In this document: positions 1 through 5,630 of the stretch, piece after piece | How the letters are laid out: each line of letters opens with the position of its first letter | Position numbering within the stretch: the first letter of the stretch is position 1 | Origin: an uncultured Nitrospina sp. | Lineage (GTDB): Bacteria; Nitrospinota; Nitrospinia; Nitrospinales; VA-1 | Assembly (NCBI GenBank): GCA_950072225.1 | Contig: CATMOP010000153.1 | Span: 1-5,630, forward strand | Reading direction: 5' to 3' | Length of the DNA stretch: 5,630 bases | Position numbers and translations under genes: made by a program | The notes under the pieces: model-generated | Seen by the model: only the letters and a program-made list of their open reading frames with translations | Told to the model about the DNA's origin: nothing | Database searches by the model: none

Positions 1-457
1 ATCCTTTCTCACGATACAGCTTAATAATTTCCTCATTACTCTCCTGGATCAGATGCTCATTGAAAGCCGCCCCCCGCTTGAGTCCAATTTTTTCCCGGAT
101 ATCACTGGTGTCAACCTTATCATTACCTAGGATTTCAACATCCCCGACTGATGAAATTTCTTCGACATAAAATTCAACTTCCAGACCCTTCAGGGTATTC
201 CGCGTTTCCACACGGATATCCTTGAATTGCCCTAAGCTATATATTTGCTCAATATCTTCACGGATCTGCCTTTTGGAAAGCACTGTGCCCGGCTTGGATT
301 TGATGTAATAAAGAATGGTTGATTCATCAATCCGCTTGTTCCCTATCACCTTCAAGGATTGGATGTTTTCGCCTTCCTGAGCAGACAAAAAGGAAGCTGT
401 GACAAGGAGAGCCACACCTATCAGAGTCGCAAAAAAAATGTGGGCTTTTTTCACCAT
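1..457 (-). CDS. bamA: Outer-membrane protein assembly factor BamA, N-terminal part (runs off the left edge)
   Basis: The minus strand from the ATG at 457 reads 152 codons without a stop to the window edge. The product starts with a signal peptide: a basic start (MVKK), a hydrophobic core at residues 6-24 and a probable signal peptidase I site after LSA (residue 26). A first POTRA-like domain follows (about residues 30-98), with the motif SLKVIGNKRI, a helix with KPGTVLSKRQIREDIEQIYS, then LGQFKDIRVE and a strand ending VEFYVEE. A second POTRA begins at about residue 102 (VGDVEILGNDKVDTSDI). Proteins of the Omp85/BamA family use periplasmic POTRA repeats to receive outer-membrane proteins and a C-terminal barrel, not seen here, to insert them. 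The start is well fixed because an in-frame TAA (458-460) touches the ATG; no good Shine-Dalgarno is visible. It lies downstream of clpC but behind a terminator. Another Omp85 member such as TamA is possible but less likely. Confidence 0.88.
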   Translation of the reverse strand, partial: MVKKAHIFFATLIGVALLVTASFLSAQEGENIQSLKVIGNKRIDESTILYYIKSKPGTVLSKRQIREDIEQIYSLGQFKDIRVETRNTLKGLEVEFYVEEISSVGDVEILGNDKVDTSDIREKIGLKRGAAFNEHLIQESNEEIIKLYREKG

Positions 458-519
458 TTAGCCAGAACTATCTGAAGTTTTACGAGTTATCGGGGTAAAT
501 CCGCACCCGAGTTTTCGGG

Positions 520-571
520 CAAAAAAAAGTACTAAGCCCCAGCAGTATAACTTGCTGAAACTTAATACTTT
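520..571 (-). terminator. Rho-independent terminator after clpC
   Basis: Bases 528-544 and 553-569 form a 17-bp stem around an 8-base loop (545-552). Read as minus-strand RNA, every position pairs, four of them as G-U; read as plus-strand RNA the same four become C-A mismatches. Two flanking A/T positions can extend the stem. The minus-strand transcript runs straight from the stem into eight U residues (A run at 521-528). The site lies about 45 bases past the clpC stop codon, so it should end clpC transcripts and separate them from bamA. Confidence 0.87.
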
Positions 572-617
572 ATAAGTTTTTTGTCATCATCGCCCCGTTC
601 AAGCGAAGAAAAAATTC

Positions 618-3047
618 TCAACCAACATTGAGGGCTCCTGACTTTTCGACAAAAACCAGGCCGTCATCCTGTAAGCTCACCTCAATGAGTCCTCCACTAG
701 TGAAACGACCTTTCAGCATTTCATCAGATAAGATATCTTCCAAATGCTTTTGAATGGCACGTTTCAAAGGCCGGGCACCAAAATGGGAATCAAAGCCTTT
801 TTCCGCCAGCCATTTCTTCGCTTCAGGAGTCACATCAAGGGTAAGCCCCTGTTGAATCAATTGCTCGTTAAGAACATTCAACTGAACATCGAGAATACTG
901 ACAATATTTTCCAATTCCAAAGGACGAAAGACCACCGTTTCGCTCAACCGGTTGAGAAACTCGGGATTGAAGGTCTTTTTCAAGTCCTGCTTCAGTTCCT
1001 TTTGCATCCTCTCATAGCTGAGCTCATTATCGTCGTTGTGGAATCCCAGACTGGTTCCCTTCTCAAGCATTTGGGAACTAATGTTAGACGTTAGAATTAT
1101 CACTGTATTTTTGAAATCCACTACTCGGCCATAACTATCGGTCAAGCGACCATCGTCCATGATCTGCAAAAGGATATGGAAAATATCCGGGCTGGCTTTT
1201 TCAATTTCGTCAAAGAGGACCACTGAATAAGGTTTACGGCGCACCTTTTCTGTCAACTGACCGCCTTCCTCATAGCCGACATAACCTGGAGGCGCACCCG
1301 TCAAGCGAGACACATTGAATTTTTCCATATACTCGGACATATCAAGCCGAATAAGCGCATCTTCATTACCAAACAGAAATTCGGCCAAAACCTTTGCCAA
1401 CTCAGTTTTCCCCACACCGGTTGGGCCAAGAAAGAGGAAGCTCCCAATGGGCCTTTTCATATCTTTCAAACCCGAGCGGGACCGGCGGATCGCCTTGGTA
1501 AGCACTTTGATGGCCTCCTCCTGCCCTACCACTTTACCGGCCAATTCTTGTTCCATGTTCAGCAAGCGTACGCTTTCTTTCTCCTCAATCCGAGAAAGCG
1601 GAATTCCGGTCATGCTGGAAACAACATCGGCAATATCATCTTCGGTAATGCTGGGCTCACTGGCATCACGGCCCTTATCCCAGTCTGCCTTCACCACGTC
1701 CAACTTATCGCGTAATTCTTCTTCCTTGTCACGCAATTCAACAGCCTTTTCAAATTCCTGGTTTTCGATACAGACTTTTTTGTCGCGTACGACAATATCT
1801 ATATCGCGTTGATTTTTTTTCATTTCAGGAGATTGGGTGATCTCACGCAGACGCACCCTGGACCCCGCCTCATCAATCACATCAATAGCTTTATCAGGGA
1901 GAAACCGGTCGCTGATGTATCGCTCCGCAAACCGAACAGCAGTGACAATTGATTCATCGGTGATTTTGACCTTGTGATGCAGTTCATATGCAACCTTAAG
2001 CCCCTTGATAATTTCAATGGTTTCATCCACCGTCGGCGGATTCACAATGATGGGCTGAAAACGCCTTTCCAGTGCACCGTTTTTCTCAATGTATTTTCGG
2101 TATTCTTCCAGAGTGGTCGCGCCGATGCATTGGATCTCACCTCGGGACAAAGCCGGTTTGAGCATATTGGATGCATCCACCGAACCTTCAGCGGCTCCCG
2201 CTCCCACCAAGGTATGCAGTTCGTCAATAAATAAAATGACGCTTTCATTCTGGATGATTTCCTTCATGATGCCTTTGAGACGGGCTTCAAACTGGCCGCG
2301 ATACTTGGTGCCCGCAATCAGGGAGCCCAGATCGAGCGAAACCACCCGTTTATCGAAAAGCGTATCCGGCACTTCCCGTTCAATAATAAGCTGGGCCAGG
2401 CCCTCAACGATCGCGGTTTTACCTACACCGGGTTCACCAATCAATACCGGATTGTTTTTCGTACGGCGACTGAGAATCTGGATCACCCGCTCGATTTCCT
2501 TGGCTCGACCGATGATTGGGTCTAGCTTTCCGTCCAGTGCCATTTTGGTCAAGTCACGGCTAAATTCATCCAGGGTCGGGGTCTTGCCTACTTCGCGGTT
2601 GCTCTCGGTAGGTTCTTTGAACATATCAACAATTTTTTCCCGGACATCGTCAAAGAACATGCCGAAGCTGTTCAGAACACGGCAGGCGACCCCTTCCTTC
2701 TCTTTCAAAAGACCCAGAAGAAGGTGCTCGGTACCAATATAATTATGATTCAGAGACCGGGCCTCCTCCACCGCGAACTCCAAAACTTTCTTGGCTCGGG
2801 AGGTGAATGGAATATCCCCGATGATCAAGGAATTTGAACTGCGGGGCAGGTTTTTTTCCAGTTCCTTTTTCAACTGAGTCATATCCACACCGCTTTTTTG
2901 AACGATGGCAACAGCTATGCCCCCACCATCCTTAATAACGCCCTGCAAAATATGTTCTGTGCCTAGATATTCATGGCGGTAAAGCTCAGCTTCTTCGCGA
3001 GCAAGAATAATGACTCTTCGCGCCCTCTCGGTGAATCGCTTAAACAT
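618..3047 (-). CDS. clpC: ATP-dependent Clp protease ATP-binding subunit ClpC
   Basis: This 809-residue class I Clp/Hsp100 unfoldase has the usual ClpC length and domain order. Two Clp-N repeats fill residues 3-143, each with a GTEH motif (E31 and E107, matching the phosphoarginine-binding glutamates of Bacillus ClpC). AAA domain 1 has Walker A GEPGVGKT (204-211), pore loop KYRG (248-251), Walker B ILFIDE (271-276) and ERRF (327-330). The middle domain is short, with a UVR-like segment (about 428-449), as in ClpC and unlike the long one of ClpB. AAA domain 2 has Walker A GPTGVGKT (541-548), pore loop GYVGYEEG (588-595), Walker B VVLFDE (609-614), FLNR (697-700) and sensor 2 GARPLKR (757-763). 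The loop with LGF (667-669) fits the ClpP-docking tripeptide, so it probably feeds substrates to cytoplasmic ClpP, which is not in this window. The ATG at 3047 follows a GAGG ribosome site (3059-3062) with 11 bases between. No CtsR-type tandem operator, mcsA or mcsB is seen nearby. Confidence 0.97.
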   Translation of the reverse strand: MFKRFTERARRVIILAREEAELYRHEYLGTEHILQGVIKDGGGIAVAIVQKSGVDMTQLKKELEKNLPRSSNSLIIGDIPFTSRAKKVLEFAVEEARSLNHNYIGTEHLLLGLLKEKEGVACRVLNSFGMFFDDVREKIVDMFKEPTESNREVGKTPTLDEFSRDLTKMALDGKLDPIIGRAKEIERVIQILSRRTKNNPVLIGEPGVGKTAIVEGLAQLIIEREVPDTLFDKRVVSLDLGSLIAGTKYRGQFEARLKGIMKEIIQNESVILFIDELHTLVGAGAAEGSVDASNMLKPALSRGEIQCIGATTLEEYRKYIEKNGALERRFQPIIVNPPTVDETIEIIKGLKVAYELHHKVKITDESIVTAVRFAERYISDRFLPDKAIDVIDEAGSRVRLREITQSPEMKKNQRDIDIVVRDKKVCIENQEFEKAVELRDKEEELRDKLDVVKADWDKGRDASEPSITEDDIADVVSSMTGIPLSRIEEKESVRLLNMEQELAGKVVGQEEAIKVLTKAIRRSRSGLKDMKRPIGSFLFLGPTGVGKTELAKVLAEFLFGNEDALIRLDMSEYMEKFNVSRLTGAPPGYVGYEEGGQLTEKVRRKPYSVVLFDEIEKASPDIFHILLQIMDDGRLTDSYGRVVDFKNTVIILTSNISSQMLEKGTSLGFHNDDNELSYERMQKELKQDLKKTFNPEFLNRLSETVVFRPLELENIVSILDVQLNVLNEQLIQQGLTLDVTPEAKKWLAEKGFDSHFGARPLKRAIQKHLEDILSDEMLKGRFTSGGLIEVSLQDDGLVFVEKSGALNVG

Positions 3048-3091
3048 GATTCAAATTGCCTCAAAAATAGCGGATTTATAATCTGATAAGG

Positions 3092-3119
3092 AGCCCCAAA
3101 AGGTAAAACCTGCGGGGCT
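3092..3119 (-). promoter_or_regulatory. Hairpin in the clpC leader
   Basis: AGCCCC (3092-3097) pairs with GGGGCT (3114-3119), and inside it AGGT (3101-3104) pairs with ACCT (3108-3111) around a 3-base loop, leaving a small internal loop. The structure ends 44 bases upstream of the clpC ATG and would lie in the 5' leader of a transcript starting further up. There is no U run after it on the minus strand, so it is not a standard terminator. It could affect leader stability or translation; the role is unknown. Confidence 0.4.
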
Positions 3120-3186
3120 ACATCCCTGTTTTATAATTGGGTAAACTTCCTAATTATCTTAACAAATGATCCCAGTTATAGAAAGG

Positions 3187-3216
3187 ATTAATTTCTCTTT
3201 GGCCAAGAACAGTCAA
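3187..3216 (-). promoter_or_regulatory. Weak candidate sigma-70 promoter for clpC
   Basis: On the minus strand a TTGACT box (3211-3216, five of six consensus bases) lies 18 bases ahead of ATTAAT (3187-3192, four of six). It would give a clpC leader of about 130 bases that includes the hairpin at 3092-3119. The -10 match is poor and several other AT-rich -10-like words (3075-3080, 3130-3135, 3153-3158) lack a well-placed -35, so this is only the best of several weak choices. Confidence 0.25.
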
Positions 3217-3327
3217 AGCCTTATATTCCATACAGTTACACTATCATTTTATATCCGGCCAATAATTGAATCCGGACCCCGGCATATGATTCTTTATCGA
3301 CCAAAAATTGAAAAGGCTTGACCCGCT

Positions 3328-3462
3328 CCCGTGGAAGGACGTGATATCTCTCTTCACTTGCCCTCATGCCCCAGTTATATCCTCTTCATTAAATTTTACC
3401 CTTGCAGGGCATGAAGGTTAAAGAAGAGGATATCACGCATGCCCCGCATGGGGTATCACGGG
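3328..3462. repeat. Long imperfect palindrome with side hairpin
   Basis: The main arms are 3340-3371 and 3407-3437. CGTGATATC (3340-3348) pairs exactly with 3429-3437; after a one-base bulge CTCTTC (3350-3355) pairs with 3423-3428; after a loose patch, TCATGCCC (3364-3371) pairs with 3407-3414. Outside these, CCCGTG (3328-3333) is complementary to CACGGG (3457-3462). Between the right arm and that outer arm sits a further hairpin, ATGCCCC-GCAT-GGGGTAT (3439-3456). Together they can fold as a three-way junction. Within the loop, 3377-3387 repeats part of the left arm and can pair with 3423-3433 instead. The element starts 14 bases after the aminotransferase stop codon. No clean U run follows on either strand, so a standard terminator is unlikely. 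A REP/MITE-like intergenic palindrome or a structured RNA 3' end are the main options. Confidence 0.6.
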
Positions 3463-3476
3463 TGCCTGGTGGTGGG

Positions 3477-4676
3477 TTATTGAAGATTTTCTATCGCTTC
3501 TTTTATACGATGGGTGCCAGCCTCTATTTTTTCCAGTGACATGGCAAAAGCCAAACGTGCGTGTGCATCGGCCCCGAAAGCAATTCCTGGGACGATGGCG
3601 ACCTTCTCTGCTGATAACAAATAATCCGAAAAGTCCAGCGACCCCTTCAGCACTTTGCCATTCATATCCTTCTTTCCGTATACGCCGGAAAAATCCGGAA
3701 ACGAATAAAATGAACCTGTCGGTTTTCTACAGGAGACCCCAGGAATTTGTGTCAATCGTTCCACAATAATATCCCGACGTTTTTCAAATTCGCGAACCAT
3801 TGCGTGAATTTCATCCAGGGGGCCGGTCAGGGCTTCTATGCTGGCCGCTTGCGATATCGCACAGGGATTTGACGTGCTTTGTCCCTGTAATTTGCTGACT
3901 TGTTTTACAATCTCAGGATCTCCGGAGGCCATGTAACCGATCCTCCAGCCCGTCATCGCATAGCTTTTAGAAACCCCATTGATCACCACACACTGCTTTT
4001 GCACTTCTTTACTTATGGACGCAATGCTGGTGTGATGGAATCCATCAAACACGATCTGCTCATAAATTTCGTCAGAAATGATCAATAGTCCATGTCGCAA
4101 AGCACATTCGGCCAGCTTTTCTAATTCGTCATTGTTATAAGCGGAACCTGTCGGATTGGAAGGCGAGTTGATCACAATCGCCCTGGTATTAGGTGTTACG
4201 GCATTTTCAATTTGTTCCGCAGTGATTTTAAAATCCTGTTCAGCCCCTGTATGGATAATGAGCGGCCGGGCTCCGGAAAGGGTCACAATTTCAGGAAAAG
4301 ACACCCAGTAAGGAGCTGGGATAATGACTTCATCTCCTGCCTGCCAAAGCACCTGGGCTAAATTATAAAAAGAATGTTTAGCGCCGCACGAAGCGAGTAT
4401 CTGATTTTTTTCATAAACCAATCCGTTATCCCGTGTCAGTTTGGTAATGATGGCTTCTTTTAGAAGATCTGTACCGCCCACAGGAGTGTAACGGGTTTCG
4501 TTATTTTCTATCGCGCTGATGCCAGCCTGCTTGATGCGTTCCGGGGTATTAAAATCGGGTTCGCCGGCTCCGAAACCGATGACATCCTCGCCCCGGGCCT
4601 TCATTTCCCGGGCCTTGGCATCAATAGCCAGTGTCATCGAGGGGCTGATATTTGAAATGCGTTCAGAAAATTTCAT
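3477..4676 (-). CDS. aspC: PLP-dependent class I aminotransferase, aspartate aminotransferase (subgroup Ib-like)
   Basis: The 399-residue product has the usual length and motifs of fold-type I aspartate aminotransferases, most like the subgroup Ib enzymes of Thermus and rhizobia. Visible are GAGEPDFNTP (36-45), YTPVGG (63-68), the PLP-phosphate region CGAKHSFYN (97-105), PYWVSFPE (122-129), SPSNPTG with the PLP-contacting N174, SDEIYE with D202 (pairs with the PLP ring nitrogen), VSKSYAMTGWRIGY with K237 as the Schiff-base lysine, and R374, the expected alpha-carboxylate-binding arginine. It should transfer amino groups between aspartate and 2-oxoglutarate in the cytoplasm. Some subgroup Ib members also use prephenate or other acids, so exact specificity is not settled by sequence. 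The ATG overlaps the coaD stop codon in ATGA (4673-4676), and only a weak GGA-type ribosome site precedes it, which fits translational coupling to coaD. Confidence 0.93.
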   Translation of the reverse strand: MKFSERISNISPSMTLAIDAKAREMKARGEDVIGFGAGEPDFNTPERIKQAGISAIENNETRYTPVGGTDLLKEAIITKLTRDNGLVYEKNQILASCGAKHSFYNLAQVLWQAGDEVIIPAPYWVSFPEIVTLSGARPLIIHTGAEQDFKITAEQIENAVTPNTRAIVINSPSNPTGSAYNNDELEKLAECALRHGLLIISDEIYEQIVFDGFHHTSIASISKEVQKQCVVINGVSKSYAMTGWRIGYMASGDPEIVKQVSKLQGQSTSNPCAISQAASIEALTGPLDEIHAMVREFEKRRDIIVERLTQIPGVSCRKPTGSFYSFPDFSGVYGKKDMNGKVLKGSLDFSDYLLSAEKVAIVPGIAFGADAHARLAFAMSLEKIEAGTHRIKEAIENLQ

Positions 4677-5158
4677 TGGTTTATTTTTTCCAACTCCTTG
4701 ATTACCCCGCGCGGCACAAGCTGAGAGACATCCCCTCCATGCCTTGCGATTTCCTTGACCAGGTTGGAACTTAAAAAAGAGAATTCCTGACTGGGAATCA
4801 TAAACAAAGTTTCAAGAGACTCATCGAGTTTCCGGTTCATCAGGCCCATTTGCAGTTCAAATTCAAAATCACTGATGGCCCTGAGTCCTTTTATCACTAC
4901 AGAAGCTTTTTTAGAATGTGCCAGCGAGGTTAATAGATTATCAAAAGGAATAACCTCTATTTTGCTGAAGTTTTTTGTCGCGCTTTTAATAAACTTCACC
5001 CGGTCTTCCAGAGAAAATAAAGGATGTTTGCTCGGATTCAACGCGACCGCAACGATAAGCCGATCAAATAATTTCATGGCCCGCCGCATGATATCAATGT
5101 GGCCAAAAGTTACCGGATCAAAAGTTCCTGGATAAAGAGCGATACGATTATTATTCAT
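4673..5158 (-). CDS. coaD: Pantetheine-phosphate adenylyltransferase (CoaD)
   Basis: The 161-residue product matches the whole length of bacterial CoaD. It joins ATP and 4'-phosphopantetheine to give dephospho-CoA and pyrophosphate, the fourth step of coenzyme A synthesis, in the cytoplasm. The nucleotidyltransferase signature is complete: YPGTFDPVTFGH (residues 9-20) ends in the TxGH motif with the catalytic H20; the substrate and nucleotide-binding stretch IKGLRAISDFEFELQM covers 89-104, with R93; and the second signature FSFLSSNLVKEIARHGGDVS (126-145) contains the SSxxVKE version of the ISSTxxR-type motif. The ATG at 5158 has a good AAGG ribosome site (5166-5169) seven bases away and sits just downstream of a strong promoter. 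It is the first gene of a two-gene unit with the aminotransferase, which it overlaps by four bases. No metabolic reason for that pairing is obvious. Confidence 0.97.
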   Translation of the reverse strand: MNNNRIALYPGTFDPVTFGHIDIMRRAMKLFDRLIVAVALNPSKHPLFSLEDRVKFIKSATKNFSKIEVIPFDNLLTSLAHSKKASVVIKGLRAISDFEFELQMGLMNRKLDESLETLFMIPSQEFSFLSSNLVKEIARHGGDVSQLVPRGVIKELEKINQ

Positions 5159-5183
5159 AAGAAAGCCTTGCGGAAAAAGCAGG

Positions 5184-5211
5184 ATTATAGCCTCAAAATA
5201 AAAATTGGCAA
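5184..5211 (-). promoter_or_regulatory. Sigma-70-type promoter of coaD-aspC
   Basis: On the minus strand TTGCCA (5206-5211, five of six -35 bases) is followed after 16 bases by a perfect TATAAT (5184-5189). The predicted start of transcription is near 5177, giving a leader of about 19 bases that still contains the AAGG ribosome site (5166-5169). Box quality, spacing and fit to the start codon agree, making this the clearest complete promoter in the window. Confidence 0.78.
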
Positions 5212-5603
5212 ATTTTTTAAAGGATGGTTATTTTTGTCCAGCTTGACGATGAAATAAAAATTGAGATTTATGCCCTTTTTCCAACTCCAAGGGGAAATAG
5301 TAGCACCCCTTTTTACAGGCGATATATTGCCAAAAATAGAATCTTTTTATATATTTTTTTTGTCATTTAAATTTTTTATTGGAATGCAGACCGCAAATAT
5401 CTGTTATATAGAAAATAAATGTAATCATTTAAGACGGGAAAAAACCTAGAAACTCTTTTAAATATAAGGGGTTAGGTAGAATTAGATAATTGAAGATTTT
5501 GTTTAAATTTACGTGAAATTTTCCTTTTCAGGGACCATATTTAGAGGAAGGTCAAAATTATTTTTCTCTCTCATTTTATATCTTTTTTATTTCTCATATT
5601 TTC
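5212..5603. other. AT-rich intergenic region, no gene seen
   Basis: About 390 bases with many A and T runs separate the coaD promoter from the plus-strand promoter at the right edge. No open frame here has both a plausible start and a ribosome site. The plus-strand frame at 5261-5449 begins with TTG, lacks a Shine-Dalgarno and has no recognisable composition. Short symmetric pieces are present: AAGGGG/CCCCTT at 5289-5311, followed by T residues, and a 14-base imperfect palindrome at 5318-5331. The region reads as shared upstream DNA between two divergent transcription units. Confidence 0.65.
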
Positions 5604-5630
5604 TTGACATCATGCTCAAAATCCCTTATA
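5604..5630 (+). promoter_or_regulatory. Promoter for a plus-strand transcript beyond the window (cut by the edge)
   Basis: A perfect TTGACA (5604-5609) is followed after exactly 17 bases by TATA (5627-5630), where the window ends with the -10 box unfinished. Upstream, T runs at 5561-5565, 5574-5577, 5583-5588 and 5599-5602 resemble an UP element or bent DNA. A gene or stable RNA reading to the right, divergent from coaD, is therefore expected outside the window. Its identity cannot be told from here. Confidence 0.62.

Larger units (their letters stand above)
3048..3476. other. Structured intergenic region between aspC and clpC, no convincing gene
   Basis: These 429 bases separate the aminotransferase stop codon from the clpC start. 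I find no open frame with a ribosome site or a recognisable product. The region does hold a hairpin close to clpC (3092-3119), a weak minus-strand promoter candidate (3187-3216), a 12-base direct repeat (3259-3270 and 3301-3312) and a long composite palindrome next to the aminotransferase (3328-3462). The size and the structures suggest that clpC has its own promoter rather than being read only from the coaD-aspC transcript; that is inference. Confidence 0.7.

Noticed and set aside
1315..1812. Plus-strand open frame of 165 codons inside clpC
   Set aside because: It is antisense to AAA domain 2 and the middle domain of clpC; its serine-rich composition is typical of a shadow frame.
2089..2742. 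Plus-strand open frame of 217 codons inside clpC
   Set aside because: It lies fully antisense to a clear clpC coding region, its product has no recognisable motifs, and long antisense frames are common opposite such genes.
3092..3119. Leader hairpin as an intrinsic terminator
   Set aside because: No U run follows the stem on the minus strand, and on the plus strand the T residues start only about ten bases later and are few.
3166..3321. Plus-strand frame of 51 codons between aspC and clpC
   Set aside because: It starts with ATG but has no ribosome site and no recognisable protein features, and it runs through candidate regulatory repeats.
3317..3324. GGTCAAG word on the minus strand as a CtsR operator for clpC
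   Set aside because: CtsR sites are tandem GGTCAAA heptads with a 3-base gap; only one imperfect heptad is present and it lies far from the clpC start.
3328..3476. CRISPR array or tRNA in the repeat-rich stretch after aspC
   Set aside because: The repeats are inverted and unevenly spaced, there are no regular spacers, and no cloverleaf with a T-loop or anticodon arm could be drawn.
5261..5449. Plus-strand frame of 62 codons upstream of coaD
   Set aside because: TTG start, no Shine-Dalgarno, composition that follows the AT-rich DNA, and no family recognised.

Overview
The window is a run of conserved bacterial housekeeping genes, all read on the minus strand. In transcription order, from right to left, they are coaD (phosphopantetheine adenylyltransferase), an aspC-type class I aminotransferase, clpC (a double AAA+ unfoldase) and the 5' part of bamA (outer-membrane assembly factor), which leaves the window at its left edge. 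The BamA start, with a signal peptide and POTRA repeats, shows a Gram-negative cell with an outer membrane. ClpC rather than ClpA, with no ctsR or mcsAB beside it, a moderate GC content and AT-rich intergenic DNA would suit a non-enterobacterial Gram-negative lineage such as Nitrospinota, Nitrospirota or a Desulfobacterota-like group. That placement is inference; the sequence alone does not fix the phylum.

Layout. Bases 1-457 hold the first 152 codons of bamA. Bases 458-617 hold a strong intrinsic terminator for clpC transcripts, then a short bamA leader with two small competing hairpins. Bases 618-3047 are clpC, complete. Bases 3048-3476 have no convincing gene but are rich in structure: a hairpin in the clpC leader, a weak promoter candidate, a 12-bp direct repeat and a long imperfect palindrome with a side hairpin just after the aminotransferase stop codon. 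Bases 3477-4676 are the aminotransferase. Bases 4673-5158 are coaD, which overlaps it by four bases (ATGA), so the two form a translationally coupled pair. A near-consensus sigma-70 promoter drives coaD from 5184-5211. Bases 5212-5603 are AT-rich and look non-coding. The right edge (5604-5630) carries a plus-strand TTGACA box with the beginning of a correctly spaced TATA box, so a divergent transcript probably starts just beyond the window.

The genes do not form one pathway. CoaD makes dephospho-CoA, the aminotransferase works in aspartate/glutamate nitrogen exchange, ClpC feeds proteins to a ClpP protease, and BamA inserts outer-membrane barrels. No new defence, mobile or biosynthetic system is visible. 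The observations most worth a second look are in the non-coding DNA: the composite palindrome at 3328-3462, the strand-specific terminator at 520-571 and the promoter cut by the right edge.
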